A stretch of 52,471 nucleotides of DNA from Ruminococcus sp. UBA1394 (GTDB taxonomy: Bacteria; Bacillota; Clostridia; Oscillospirales; Ruminococcaceae), in contig DBQM01000004.1 of assembly GCA_002305725.1 (NCBI GenBank), forward strand, positions 1-52,471. The letters are read 5' to 3'. Every line of letters begins with the position of its first letter. The first letter of the stretch is position 1. The position numbers were made by a program, and so were the translations under genes. The notes beneath the pieces were generated by a model. It made no database searches. It saw nothing but the letters and a program-made list of their open reading frames with translations, and was not told the DNA's origin. Below, piece after piece: positions 16,366 to 24,748 of this stretch.

Positions 16366-16809
16366 TTAAAGACTCAATTTAAAGTAAATCATGTCAATCA
16401 ATTGCTTTCCGCATTCAAAAATGGGGTGGTCATAATTATCTGTAAAGAAATTTTTTACGGTATGTGATTTTTCAAATCCGCATTTTTCATAAAACGGAAC
16501 GGTTAACGGGCTGTCACCTGTTCCGACCTGTAAAATGCTGTACTTATCTTTATATTCACTGACAAGAAAATCAATAAGCTTTCTGCCGTAACCTCTGTGC
16601 TGATATTCAGGCGCAACCGCTATATTCTTGATTTCCATTACGCCGTTTCCCTCATCAGTTACAACGCAGACTGCTTTAACTCCATTATCATCCAGAGCGT
16701 ACATAGTACCCCTTTCAAGATAACGGTCAATCATGCTTTCCTGTTCGTCTGCAAGAATCAGCAGATCCATATATTTTTTCTTGTCTTCTTCTATTTTAAC
16801 TATATTCAT
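16366..16809 (-). CDS. GNAT-family N-acetyltransferase
   Basis: The 147-residue protein has the GNAT acetyl-CoA-binding motif A: IKNIAVAPEYQHRGYGRKL, with the Q/R-x-x-G-x-G/A core HRGYGR at about residues 72-77, and the motif B-like VPFYEKCGFEKSH. The acceptor substrate cannot be told from sequence. The start overlaps the tcdA stop by four bases (ATGA), so it is co-translated as the last gene of the comM-rodA-hydE-tcdA row. A function related to tRNA modification is possible but unsupported. Confidence 0.82.
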   Translation of the reverse strand: MNIVKIEEDKKKYMDLLILADEQESMIDRYLERGTMYALDDNGVKAVCVVTDEGNGVMEIKNIAVAPEYQHRGYGRKLIDFLVSEYKDKYSILQVGTGDSPLTVPFYEKCGFEKSHTVKNFFTDNYDHPIFECGKQLIDMIYFKLSL

Positions 16810-17501
16810 ACAATATCCCTCACAATTTCCCCTGCAATAATAAGTCCTGCCACAGACGGTACAAAGGAAACGCTTCCGATAGTTTTGCGCTTTGCCGTGA
16901 TTTCCTCACTTTCCGCCTTGTGCTCCCTGGGTTTTTCGGTGGAATAGACGACTTTCAGCTTTCTGACATTCCGCCTTTTCAGCTCATAGCGCATGACTTT
17001 GGCAAGGGGACACATTTCCGTTTTGTATATATCCGTCACCGTAAGCTTTGCAGGGTCAAGTTTATTGCCCGTACCCATTGAGGAAATTAAGGGTACATTA
17101 AGCTTATAGGCATTTTCAATAAGTGCAAGCTTTGAGGAAACTGTGTCAATTGCGTCGGCAATGTAGTCAAAACCGCTTAAATCCACCTCTGTACCCGTAT
17201 AAAAGCAGTCCAGCGCCGTAACCTGTGCGGCTGGATTTATGTCAAGTATCCTTGCCTTTGCCGCTTCAGTTTTTTTCATGCCGATTGTTGAATGCAGGGC
17301 AATAAGCTGACGGTTTAAGTTTGTAACCGCAACGGTATCGTTGTCGATAAGGGTAAGCTTTCCCACACCGCACCTTGCCAGCGCCTCGGCAATATAAGAG
17401 CCTACTCCCCCGATACCGAAAACAGCAACATGGGAATTTTTCAGCTTTTCCATGCCCTCTGCACCAAGCAGAAGTTCAGTCCTTGAAAACTCATTAAGCA
17501 C
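16806..17501 (-). CDS. tcdA: tRNA threonylcarbamoyladenosine dehydratase (TcdA/YgdL type)
   Basis: This is an E1-like enzyme that cyclises t6A37 in tRNA to ct6A. The first residues NEFSRTELLLG are diagnostic for the family, followed by the nucleotide-binding GIGGVGSYIAEALARCG, then IDNDTVAVTNLNRQ and the adenylation-site region DAIDTVSSKLALI. The GTG at 17501 is chosen as start because GGGGGG stands just upstream and it fits the family N-terminus. The longer open frame to 17588 would overlap hydE by 95 bases. With this start the overlap with hydE is 8 bases. The length is 231 residues. Confidence 0.88.
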   Translation of the reverse strand: MLNEFSRTELLLGAEGMEKLKNSHVAVFGIGGVGSYIAEALARCGVGKLTLIDNDTVAVTNLNRQLIALHSTIGMKKTEAAKARILDINPAAQVTALDCFYTGTEVDLSGFDYIADAIDTVSSKLALIENAYKLNVPLISSMGTGNKLDPAKLTVTDIYKTEMCPLAKVMRYELKRRNVRKLKVVYSTEKPREHKAESEEITAKRKTIGSVSFVPSVAGLIIAGEIVRDIV

Positions 17502-18531
17502 GGAAATCCCCCCTGTCTGTAACGATTTTATATCCGGCAGAGGAAACACGTCCCTCAAGGCATTTTCTGCACTGCGCCGATTCGTCACCGGTACATATCT
17601 TGTTGTCGTAGAGAGCGTAAAGCTTTCTGAAACGTGTCGGGGAAAGATTCGGCATTACAACGTTTGCTCCGGCTTTAAGTCCAAGTTCACGTCCCTGCGG
17701 GTGGATAGTACCCAGCGCCGTTGTGGACGGTATAAGGGCATGAGGGAGAAGAAGTCTTGTCAGCGCAACCATGACGAGAGTGTCACGCAGAGTTCCCTGT
17801 TCGCAGTCCTTGAAAGGAGTGTCCTTATGCGGAATAAAAGGTCCTATTCCTACCATTTCCGGTTTCAGCTTTTTTATGAAAAGCAGGTCGGCGGCAAGAT
17901 TTTCCCTTGTCTGATAAGGCGAACCCACCATAAATCCTGCGCCTGTCTGAAAACCGATTTTTTTCAGCGTTTCAAGACACTTCATTCTGTTTTCAAAGGA
18001 CATTTCTTCCGGGTGCAGTTTTGCGTAATGCTCCGCTGTCGCCGTTTCATGCCTTAAAAGATACCTGTCCGCACCGCTTTCATAAAGCCGCCTGTAGCTT
18101 TCCTCAGAACGCTCTCCGAGAGAAAGAGTCACAGCGCAGTCGGGGTATTTTTTCTTTATATTGCTCACTATCCGGCAGAGCATTTCATCAGAATAATGGT
18201 TGTCCTCTCCGCCCTGCATGACAAACGTTCTGAAACCGAGAGAATACCCCTCGTCGCAGCACTCGTATATTTCCTGCTCTGTAAGTCGGTAGCGCTCAAC
18301 ATTTCTGTTGTCACGCCGGATTCCGCAGTAAAAACAGTTGTTTTTGCAGTAGTTTGTAAACTCAACAAGTCCTCTGATGTAAACGTCAGTCCCGTAAATT
18401 TCACGTCTTATGCGGTCGGCACACTCAAAGAGAAAATCGTCATTTTCCGTGCTTTCCATTACCGCAATAAGTTCTTCTGCCGTCGCCTCATGAGTGGCGG
18501 CTATTTTTTCAATCAATTCCTTATTATTCAT
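17494..18531 (-). CDS. hydE: [FeFe]-hydrogenase maturase HydE (radical SAM)
   Basis: HydE helps build the H-cluster of [FeFe]-hydrogenases. The radical SAM cluster motif Cys62-x3-Cys66-x2-Cys69 is in TNYCKNNCFYCGIR. Family features follow: FVMQGGEDNHY, SLGERS, RHETA, GFMVGSPYQT, IPHKDTPF and the C-terminal PNLSPTRFRKLYALYDNK. The length of 345 residues is normal. BioB and the PylB enzyme share the fold, but the RHETA...LHP pattern and the C-terminus favour HydE. HydF, HydG and the hydrogenase are not in the window. The genes around it (rodA, tcdA) are unrelated in function. Confidence 0.88.
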   Translation of the reverse strand: MNNKELIEKIAATHEATAEELIAVMESTENDDFLFECADRIRREIYGTDVYIRGLVEFTNYCKNNCFYCGIRRDNRNVERYRLTEQEIYECCDEGYSLGFRTFVMQGGEDNHYSDEMLCRIVSNIKKKYPDCAVTLSLGERSEESYRRLYESGADRYLLRHETATAEHYAKLHPEEMSFENRMKCLETLKKIGFQTGAGFMVGSPYQTRENLAADLLFIKKLKPEMVGIGPFIPHKDTPFKDCEQGTLRDTLVMVALTRLLLPHALIPSTTALGTIHPQGRELGLKAGANVVMPNLSPTRFRKLYALYDNKICTGDESAQCRKCLEGRVSSAGYKIVTDRGDFRA

Positions 18532-18540
18532 TGTATATCC

Positions 18541-19680
18541 TTAATCATCATAGAACATTCTGTATTTTTTAGTGTTGTGGGTACAGCAGCTGAGCACCAG
18601 ACCAATGGCAACATACATACTTACAAGAGCAGTACCTCCGGCGCTGAAAAACGGCAGCGGAATACCGATAACCGGCATGACTTTCAGTACCATTCCGATA
18701 TTCATAAAGCAATGGGTAAAAATCATAGCAAACGTACCAAGGCAGATAAGCTTTCCCTGCTTGTCCATGGCGCTGCGGCTGTCGGAGAGGATTTTTAAGC
18801 ATATGTATGTCAGCAGTATTATAACCGCAATTGCGCCGATAAATCCGAACGCCTGTCCCACATACGCAAAAATAAAGTCGTTGTGTATTTCCGGTACTTC
18901 AACATAGTCCTTGTTATTGAAAAGACCCTTTCCGAAAAGTCCGCCTGCACCGAGAGAGGCAAGACCCAGATTCTGCTGGTATTCCAGTCCCATAGGGTCT
19001 GTTCCGGGGCGAATGAGGACGAGAATACGGTTCTTGTGGAGGGACTGCAGAACGTAGTTCCACAAAATGTAGATAACCGGCGGAGTAACAACAGCCGCTG
19101 CAATGATGTACTTAAAGGAAAGTCCGGCTGAAAACAGCATGACCACAAACATCATAATGAAAATAAGAGCCGTACCGTAGTCACCCTGCAGTACTATAAG
19201 TCCGATTGGGACTGCACCGTGGATAATTATAAACAGCAGATGCAGAGGACGGTTTATATTTTCAGCATCTTTTGAAAGGTGAAAGGAAAATGTAAGCGTA
19301 AAAGCAAGCTTTAAAACCTCTGAGGGCTGCATAGTCATAAAGCCGAGGTTGAGCCACGCCCTGTCGTCCGCACCGGCTCGCTGGATTCCCAAAGGGGTAA
19401 AGGTAAGCAGGACAAGGGCAAGTGCTATCGGCGCATACAGAAACCACAGCTTTGAAAGAGTGTGGTAATCAATGGACGCCACAACAAGACACGCCCCGAT
19501 ACCGAGGAGCATCGAAATAAGCTGGGTTATATAGTAACTGCGGTCTAAATCGCCTATGCCGTTTTTGTACAGCGAGTAGAGCAGTATCACGCTTATTACT
19601 GAACAGATGGTTACAAGGATAAGCAGGGTTTTGTCAAGCCGTCTGAAAAATCCCGAAAACTTTTTTACAATTGGTTTCAT
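18541..19680 (-). CDS. rodA: RodA-type SEDS peptidoglycan glycosyltransferase
   Basis: This integral membrane enzyme polymerises lipid II in side-wall synthesis together with a class B PBP. The 379 residues contain about ten hydrophobic segments. SEDS hallmarks are IDYHTLSKLWFLYAP, the loop after RAGADDRAWLNLG, MQPSEVLKLAF, the long extracellular loop with KDYVEVPEIHNDFIFAYVGQ and the C-terminal GIPLPFFSAGGTALVSMYVAIG. RodA is preferred over FtsW or SpoVE because of the IHNDFIF loop and the short termini, but these paralogues are hard to separate by eye. It lies 9 bases upstream of hydE in the same operon. Confidence 0.87.
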   Translation of the reverse strand: MKPIVKKFSGFFRRLDKTLLILVTICSVISVILLYSLYKNGIGDLDRSYYITQLISMLLGIGACLVVASIDYHTLSKLWFLYAPIALALVLLTFTPLGIQRAGADDRAWLNLGFMTMQPSEVLKLAFTLTFSFHLSKDAENINRPLHLLFIIIHGAVPIGLIVLQGDYGTALIFIMMFVVMLFSAGLSFKYIIAAAVVTPPVIYILWNYVLQSLHKNRILVLIRPGTDPMGLEYQQNLGLASLGAGGLFGKGLFNNKDYVEVPEIHNDFIFAYVGQAFGFIGAIAVIILLTYICLKILSDSRSAMDKQGKLICLGTFAMIFTHCFMNIGMVLKVMPVIGIPLPFFSAGGTALVSMYVAIGLVLSCCTHNTKKYRMFYDD

Positions 19681-19749
19681 AAATTTTGCTGCCTTTCTTT
19701 ATTTTACTGTTGTTCTCATAGAAAATAAATCGCGTATGAAAACGAATTC

Positions 19750-21288
19750 TCACTTTTGTTCTTCGCCGCTCCAGTATTTTCTGTCAAGACTGCGAAACTG
19801 TATTGCGGCTGATATGTGTTCTTTTTCTATTTTTTCACTGCCGTTTAAATCGGCAATAGTTCTCGCAACTTTGAGTATTCTGTCATAGGCTCTTGCGGAA
19901 AGTCCGAGCCTGTCGAAAGCTTTTCCGATAAACGCCTTTGCCTTATCGTCCATAGGACAGAAAGTATTCAGCCTGTCGGGAGTTATTTTTGCATTGCAGT
20001 TTATTGGAGTACCCTTAAAGCGCTCGTTCTGAATATCCCTTGCCGCAGAAACTCTCTTTCTGATTTCCGCCGAGGATTCCTCCTTTTTGTCAGAGGAAAT
20101 GTCATTGAACTCAACGGGTGCGACCTCAATATGCAGATCAAACCTGTCAAGCATAGGACCGGAAATCTTTGAAAGATAAGCCGCAACCTGCTTGTGACTG
20201 CAGCGGCATCTTCCGCTTGGGTGTCCGTAATATCCGCAGGGACACGGGTTCATTGCCGCTATCAGCATAATCGACGCCGGATAGACAACAGTACCTGCCG
20301 CCCTTGATATAGTTACTTTTCCGTCCTCCAGAGGCTGACGAAGAATTTCAAGTGTCCTGCGGTCAAATTCCGCAAGCTCGTCCAAAAACAGCAGACCGTT
20401 ATGCGCTATGGATATTTCCCCCGGCCTTGGAACAGAGCCTCCTCCGGCAAGTCCGGCAGAGGAAATTGTGTGGTGGGGAGAACGGAACGGACGTGTTGTC
20501 ACAAGGGGAGATTTCGGGTCGAGCATTCCGGAAATCGAGTGTATTTTGGTGGTTTCAATGGATTCCTCAAAGGTCATGTCCGGCAGAATTGACGGCATTC
20601 TCTTTGCAAGCATACTCTTTCCGCTTCCCGGTGTTCCGATAAGGAGCGCATTGTGTCCGCCGGCAGCTGCAATTTCCAGAGCCGCCTTTGCAGTCCCCTG
20701 CCCTTTTACGTCGGCAAAATCAAGCTGATATTCCGTCTTGTCGGGAGATGGGATAAAACGCTCGGAAACAGAAATTTTCCGTTTTCCTGTGAAGTGTTCA
20801 ACAAGCTGTTTTATATCTGAAACGCCGTAAATCTCAATACCGTCTGCAACAGACGCCTCAAAGGCGTTTTCTTCGGGTACAAAAACCGCTTTCATGCCCT
20901 CTTCCTTAGCAAGCAGTACCATAGGCAGAACGCCGTCAACCGGGCGCAGACTGCCGTTTAAGGACAGCTCACCGATAAAGCACACATCTTCAAGACCTGC
21001 ATCTATATACCCTGCCGCTTTCATAACAGCCATAAAAATCGCCATATCGTGAACAGAACCGCTTTTTCTTGTACCTGCCGGTGCAAGATTGACCATTACC
21101 CTCGCCACAGGAAATTCAAAATCACAGCTGCGCATGGAGGCTTTTATGCGCTCACGGCTTTCCTTTACTACTATATCGGGAAGTCCGACAATATCAAAAA
21201 CAGGTATACCCCTGCTTATTTCTATTTCAACGTCAACTCTAAAAGCGTTAAGTCCGAAAAGTCCAAGACTGTTAATTTTTGCAAACAT
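19750..21288 (-). CDS. YifB/ComM-family Mg-chelatase-like AAA+ ATPase
   Basis: This 512-residue protein belongs to the ComM family, whose studied members promote branch migration during natural transformation. The N-terminal Lon-like fold contains NLAPAGTRKSGSVHDMAIF. The ATPase core has Walker A GTPGSGKSMLAKRMPSILP, Walker B LLFLDELAEF, the metal-binding-looking NPCPCGYYGHPSGRCRCS and sensor region SGPMLDRFDLHIEV. The C-terminal domain ends with LSARAYDRILKVARTIADL. It is the first gene of the comM-rodA-hydE-tcdA-GNAT row, preceded by a good promoter. Its role in this organism is inferred from the family only. Confidence 0.9.
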   Translation of the reverse strand: MFAKINSLGLFGLNAFRVDVEIEISRGIPVFDIVGLPDIVVKESRERIKASMRSCDFEFPVARVMVNLAPAGTRKSGSVHDMAIFMAVMKAAGYIDAGLEDVCFIGELSLNGSLRPVDGVLPMVLLAKEEGMKAVFVPEENAFEASVADGIEIYGVSDIKQLVEHFTGKRKISVSERFIPSPDKTEYQLDFADVKGQGTAKAALEIAAAGGHNALLIGTPGSGKSMLAKRMPSILPDMTFEESIETTKIHSISGMLDPKSPLVTTRPFRSPHHTISSAGLAGGGSVPRPGEISIAHNGLLFLDELAEFDRRTLEILRQPLEDGKVTISRAAGTVVYPASIMLIAAMNPCPCGYYGHPSGRCRCSHKQVAAYLSKISGPMLDRFDLHIEVAPVEFNDISSDKKEESSAEIRKRVSAARDIQNERFKGTPINCNAKITPDRLNTFCPMDDKAKAFIGKAFDRLGLSARAYDRILKVARTIADLNGSEKIEKEHISAAIQFRSLDRKYWSGEEQK

Positions 21289-21346
21289 TCAGCGTCCTCC
21301 GGTATGATTTTGTCAGAAAAGGCACTATGCAGTGTCACTTATACTT

Positions 21347-21375
21347 ATTATATCATGCCGGTTAAAAATTGTAAA
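21347..21375 (-). promoter_or_regulatory. Promoter of the comM-rodA-hydE row
   Basis: TTTACA (21375-21370) and TATAAT (21352-21347) stand 17 bp apart on the - strand, about 58 bases before the comM ATG. In the rest of the 21289-21660 gap no gene is seen; an AACCGGTT core at 21612 resembles the operator at 285 but lacks its flanks. Confidence 0.68.
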
Positions 21376-21660
21376 CTATAAATCGGGATTTGGCACGAAT
21401 TTTATATTTTTTAGTCTGTTTTTGTTTTGCCCGGTTCAAAGGATGTTAATATTCTGCGTCTTTTGTTATTTCAGACAATAAATCGTTATGAGATTTGTAC
21501 AGTTTTCAGCTTGAAAAAGGAAATATCTTAATTTATAATAAAAATATGAATTTTTTTCAAAAAAGCGTGGACAAAACCGGAAAAAGACCACTCTGTATAA
21601 GTGAAAGGGTAAACCGGTTGTGCATTTTTAACATTTCAAAAAGTAACAGGAGGTATTCTT

Positions 21661-22488
21661 ATGAAAAAATTCAGAAAAATTTTCTCAGCAGTAACAACAG
21701 CTGCAATGCTTTTAATGAGCATTTCTTCCGTGCATGTATCAGCCGAAATCGACCCTTCAGTTTATGAAGATTTCAAGCCTGTTGACATGGGAACAGTTCA
21801 GGTCAGAAAAGGCGGTATAAAAAATCTTAAAGACACTCTGGATTTTGAAATAATCGCCAGCAGCGCTGATGATGATTCAGTTATCAGTCTGAGAGCAAGT
21901 GAATTAGGTACATTCAACTATGTTGTTGAAGGGCTTGAAAACGGTACTTCAAAAGCATATGTACACTCTCTTTTCAATTCAACCACCTACATCTATACTG
22001 TTGAAGTAAGTGACCAGTTCAGCACAGATTTACAGCTTTCAGAATCCGAATTAAGTCTGCCGGTAAATAAAAAAGACATATACAATCTTAATATCACTGA
22101 CCCTTATGATGACAGCTGGTATAATGGTTTTAAGGGTGATTCAGTATACGATGACAACGCAGAATGGACTTCGGACAATGAATCAGTTGTGACTGTTCAG
22201 TCTGATGGACAATTAACTCCGAAATCAGTCGGTACAGCAACTGTAACCGCAGTTCTTGACGGCATTACCTACGAATGCAAGGTAACAGTAACAGAGCCGG
22301 TATATCAGAAAGGCGACCCGAATATGGACGACAATATAAATCTTTATGATGTTATCGCAATTTCAAAGCATATTCTGAACATAAAGCCATTTAATGAATC
22401 TGAACTGGCTCTTGCAGATTACAATGATGACGGCAAGGTAGATCTGTATGACGCAATCGGTATTGCAAAAACACTTCTGCCACAATAA
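21661..22488 (+). CDS. Secreted protein with Ig-like (Big2) and dockerin type I domains
   Basis: The 275-residue protein starts with a signal peptide (about residues 1-29, ending near VHVSAE). A beta-rich middle is followed by a bacterial Ig-like Big2 stretch around residues 120-210 (WTSDNESVVTVQSDGQL, then GTATVTAVLDG). The C-terminal 60 residues form a dockerin: two calcium-binding loops, GDPNMDDNINLYDVIAISKH and ADYNDDGKVDLYDAIGIAK. Dockerins plug proteins into cohesin scaffoldins, so it is probably a cellulosome component or a cohesin-bound surface protein. No catalytic domain is recognised. AGGAGG precedes the ATG, and a clear terminator follows. Confidence 0.85.
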   Translation: MKKFRKIFSAVTTAAMLLMSISSVHVSAEIDPSVYEDFKPVDMGTVQVRKGGIKNLKDTLDFEIIASSADDDSVISLRASELGTFNYVVEGLENGTSKAYVHSLFNSTTYIYTVEVSDQFSTDLQLSESELSLPVNKKDIYNLNITDPYDDSWYNGFKGDSVYDDNAEWTSDNESVVTVQSDGQLTPKSVGTATVTAVLDGITYECKVTVTEPVYQKGDPNMDDNINLYDVIAISKHILNIKPFNESELALADYNDDGKVDLYDAIGIAKTLLPQ

Positions 22489-22499
22489 TCAATTTCAGA

Positions 22500-22533
22500 C
22501 AGGCAGTCATACTGTGTGACTGCCTGATTTTTT
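22500..22533 (+). terminator. Intrinsic terminator after the dockerin gene
   Basis: A perfect 10-bp stem CAGGCAGTCA/TGACTGCCTG (22500-22509 with 22517-22526) with a 7-base loop is followed by ATTTTTT. It lies 12 bases after the stop codon. Confidence 0.88.
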
Positions 22534-22620
22534 ACTTTCCTCCGGATATCTTATTTCCACAAAAAGCAGCATAAACAATTGTTGAAAAGCACTAAAAAAA
22601 CTGGTAATATTTCAGCTTAC

Positions 22621-22649
22621 TTGCAATTATATGTTATTTTTGATATAAT
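22621..22649 (+). promoter_or_regulatory. Promoter of the gtrA operon
   Basis: TTGCAA (22621-22626) and TATAAT (22644-22649) are 17 bp apart, about 58 bases before the gtrA start. Confidence 0.7.
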
Positions 22650-22706
22650 ATATAAGTTATAGATTTTATTTATAGATTATATTTATTTTATGAAAGGCGT
22701 GATTGG

Positions 22707-23168
22707 GTGAAGGAATTATTTCAGCTGCTGTTTGGTCTGAAATTCAGGGCACTGTTTTTTGAGCCGACCGAAAACGGATTCATAAAGTTTTTTCGTTACT
22801 GCTTTGTCGGCGGAATAGCCTTTGTTGTTGATTACGGTGCTTTTTCTGTCACCTGTCTGCTGCTGGGCAAAAGCGATTTTATAACAGCAGCCGCAACAAC
22901 CGTCGGCTTTATCTGCGGACTGATAGTCAACTTTCTTCTTTCAAAAAAGTTCGTATTTACCGAGGATTCAAAGTACGGCTCAGTCAAAGGAGAATTTATC
23001 GGGTACACTATAATCGGAATTATCGGCTGGGTGCTGAATGTACTGCTGATGCTTGTCTGCACAAGCTGGGTTTTCAGCATAAACAGGTACATAGCTAAAA
23101 TCGTTGTGGCTCTGATAGTACTTATTTTTAATTATGTCGCAAGAAAAATTGTTCTTTATTCAAAATAA
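22707..23168 (+). CDS. GtrA-family membrane protein
   Basis: The 153-residue protein has four predicted transmembrane helices. GtrA motifs are visible: FFRYCFVGGIAFVVDYGAF at the start, TTVGFICGLIVNFLLSKKFVF in the middle and LIFNYVARKIVLYS at the end. GtrA proteins are thought to help move undecaprenyl-linked sugars across the membrane for glycosylation of polymers. The GTG at 22707 is used; an AAAGG lies 9 bases before it. A mini-frame ATG at 22690 ends exactly over this start. The next gene follows after 12 bases. Confidence 0.85.
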   Translation: MKELFQLLFGLKFRALFFEPTENGFIKFFRYCFVGGIAFVVDYGAFSVTCLLLGKSDFITAAATTVGFICGLIVNFLLSKKFVFTEDSKYGSVKGEFIGYTIIGIIGWVLNVLLMLVCTSWVFSINRYIAKIVVALIVLIFNYVARKIVLYSK

Positions 23169-23180
23169 AAGGAGAAACAA

Positions 23181-24737
23181 ATGGAAAATGTTATTGTAAT
23201 TGGTGCCGGTCCTGCCGGACTTACCGCTGCCTATGAGCTTATGAAACAGGCTCCGGACAAGTATAGTGTAACCGTACTTGAGGAAACAAATGAAATAGGC
23301 GGTATTTCAAAGACCGTAAAATATAAGGGCAATCGCATGGACATGGGCGGACACCGCTTCTTCTCCAAAATGCCGGAGGTCAATCAATGGTGGAATGAGA
23401 TGCTCCCTATGCAGGGCAAGCCGAGTTTTGACGATATTCTTCTTGACAGAAGCGTCCCGCTGACTGACAACGGACCTGATCCGGAATCCACAGATCGTGT
23501 TATGCTTACAAGACATCGTGTTTCCCGTATCCTTTTTGATGACAAGTTTTATGACTATCCGGTATCCTTAAAGCCTGAAACCATCAAAAATTTCGGTTTC
23601 TTTACAACCATGAAGGTAGGTTTCAGCTATCTCGCTTCTGTCTTCCACAAACGTCCTGAAACCAATCTTGAAAACTTCTACATAAACTGCTTCGGAAAGA
23701 AGCTCTATTCAATGTTTTTTGAATATTATACTGAAAACCTCTGGGGCAGACACCCAAGTGAAATCGACGCTTCATGGGGTGCTCAGCGTACCAAAGGACT
23801 TTCCATTGTAGGCATTATCAAGGACTTTTTCGGAAAGCTTTTCAAAGTCAAGAACCGCAAGGTTAATACTTCACTTATCGAGGAATTCAAATATCCTAAG
23901 TTCGGTCCCGGTCAGCTCTGGGAAACAACTGCTCAGGAATTTGAAAAGCTGGGCGGAAAAATAATAATGAATGCATCTGTTAAAAAGCTCCATAAGGACG
24001 GTAATCGTCTGACGGGCGTTACATATGTAAAAGACGGAAAGGAAACAGTTTTAAACGGCGATTATGTCATTTCCTCAATGCCTGTAAGGGATCTTGTAGC
24101 CGGAATGAATGACGTTCCGGAAGACGCTGCAAGAATTGCGGCAGGTCTCCCCTATCGTGACTATATGACCCTGGGCGTTCTTATCCCGAAGCTTAACCTT
24201 GAAAACAAGACCGATATGAAAACAGTCGGCAATATCGTTCCGGATTGCTGGGTATACGTTCAGGACAGACGTGTTAAGGTAGGCAGATTCCAGCTTTATA
24301 ACAACTGGTCTCCGTATCTTGTCAAAGACCTTGAGAATACAGTATGGATAGGACTTGAATACTTCGTAAATGAAGGCGACGAATTCTGGAATATGACAGA
24401 AGAGGAATTTTCAGAATTCGGCGTTGATGAAATGATAAAGCTCGGACTTATTTCAAGCCGTGATGAAGTTCTCGATACCCATATGGAAAAGGTAAAGAAA
24501 GCCTATCCTGCATATTTCGATACATACGACGAAATGGACAAGCTTATTGATTACCTCAACACTATTGAAAATCTCTTCTGCGTTGGCAGAAACGGTCAGC
24601 ACCGTTATAACAATATGGACCATTCAATGGTCACAGCCTTTGAAACCGTAAAGAATATTACAGGCGGTATAAAAGACAAGAGCAATATCTGGAATGTAAA
24701 TACTGAAAAAGAGTATCACGAGGAAAAGAATAACTAA
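23181..24737 (+). CDS. FAD-dependent oxidoreductase of the UDP-galactopyranose mutase/amine oxidase type
   Basis: The 518-residue protein starts with the dinucleotide-binding motif VIVIGAGPAGLTAAYELM, followed by VLEETNEIGGISKTV and the flavin-contacting MDMGGHRFFSKM. The C-terminus contains LFCVGRNGQHRYNNMDHSM, typical for a family of NAD(P)/FAD-dependent proteins near polysaccharide genes, related to UDP-galactopyranose mutase and protoporphyrinogen oxidase. It is shorter or longer than neither family in a decisive way, so the substrate is unknown. Location between gtrA and a large membrane protein suggests a role in cell-envelope glycan or lipid-linked sugar modification (inference). Confidence 0.8.
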   Translation: MENVIVIGAGPAGLTAAYELMKQAPDKYSVTVLEETNEIGGISKTVKYKGNRMDMGGHRFFSKMPEVNQWWNEMLPMQGKPSFDDILLDRSVPLTDNGPDPESTDRVMLTRHRVSRILFDDKFYDYPVSLKPETIKNFGFFTTMKVGFSYLASVFHKRPETNLENFYINCFGKKLYSMFFEYYTENLWGRHPSEIDASWGAQRTKGLSIVGIIKDFFGKLFKVKNRKVNTSLIEEFKYPKFGPGQLWETTAQEFEKLGGKIIMNASVKKLHKDGNRLTGVTYVKDGKETVLNGDYVISSMPVRDLVAGMNDVPEDAARIAAGLPYRDYMTLGVLIPKLNLENKTDMKTVGNIVPDCWVYVQDRRVKVGRFQLYNNWSPYLVKDLENTVWIGLEYFVNEGDEFWNMTEEEFSEFGVDEMIKLGLISSRDEVLDTHMEKVKKAYPAYFDTYDEMDKLIDYLNTIENLFCVGRNGQHRYNNMDHSMVTAFETVKNITGGIKDKSNIWNVNTEKEYHEEKNN

Positions 24738-24748
24738 GGGAGAATGCT

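Noticed and set aside
21612..21619. AACCGGTT upstream of the dockerin gene as another operator of the sucrose repressor
   Set aside because: Only the 8-bp core is shared; the flanking arms GTAA/TTAC of the main operator are missing, so chance is likely.
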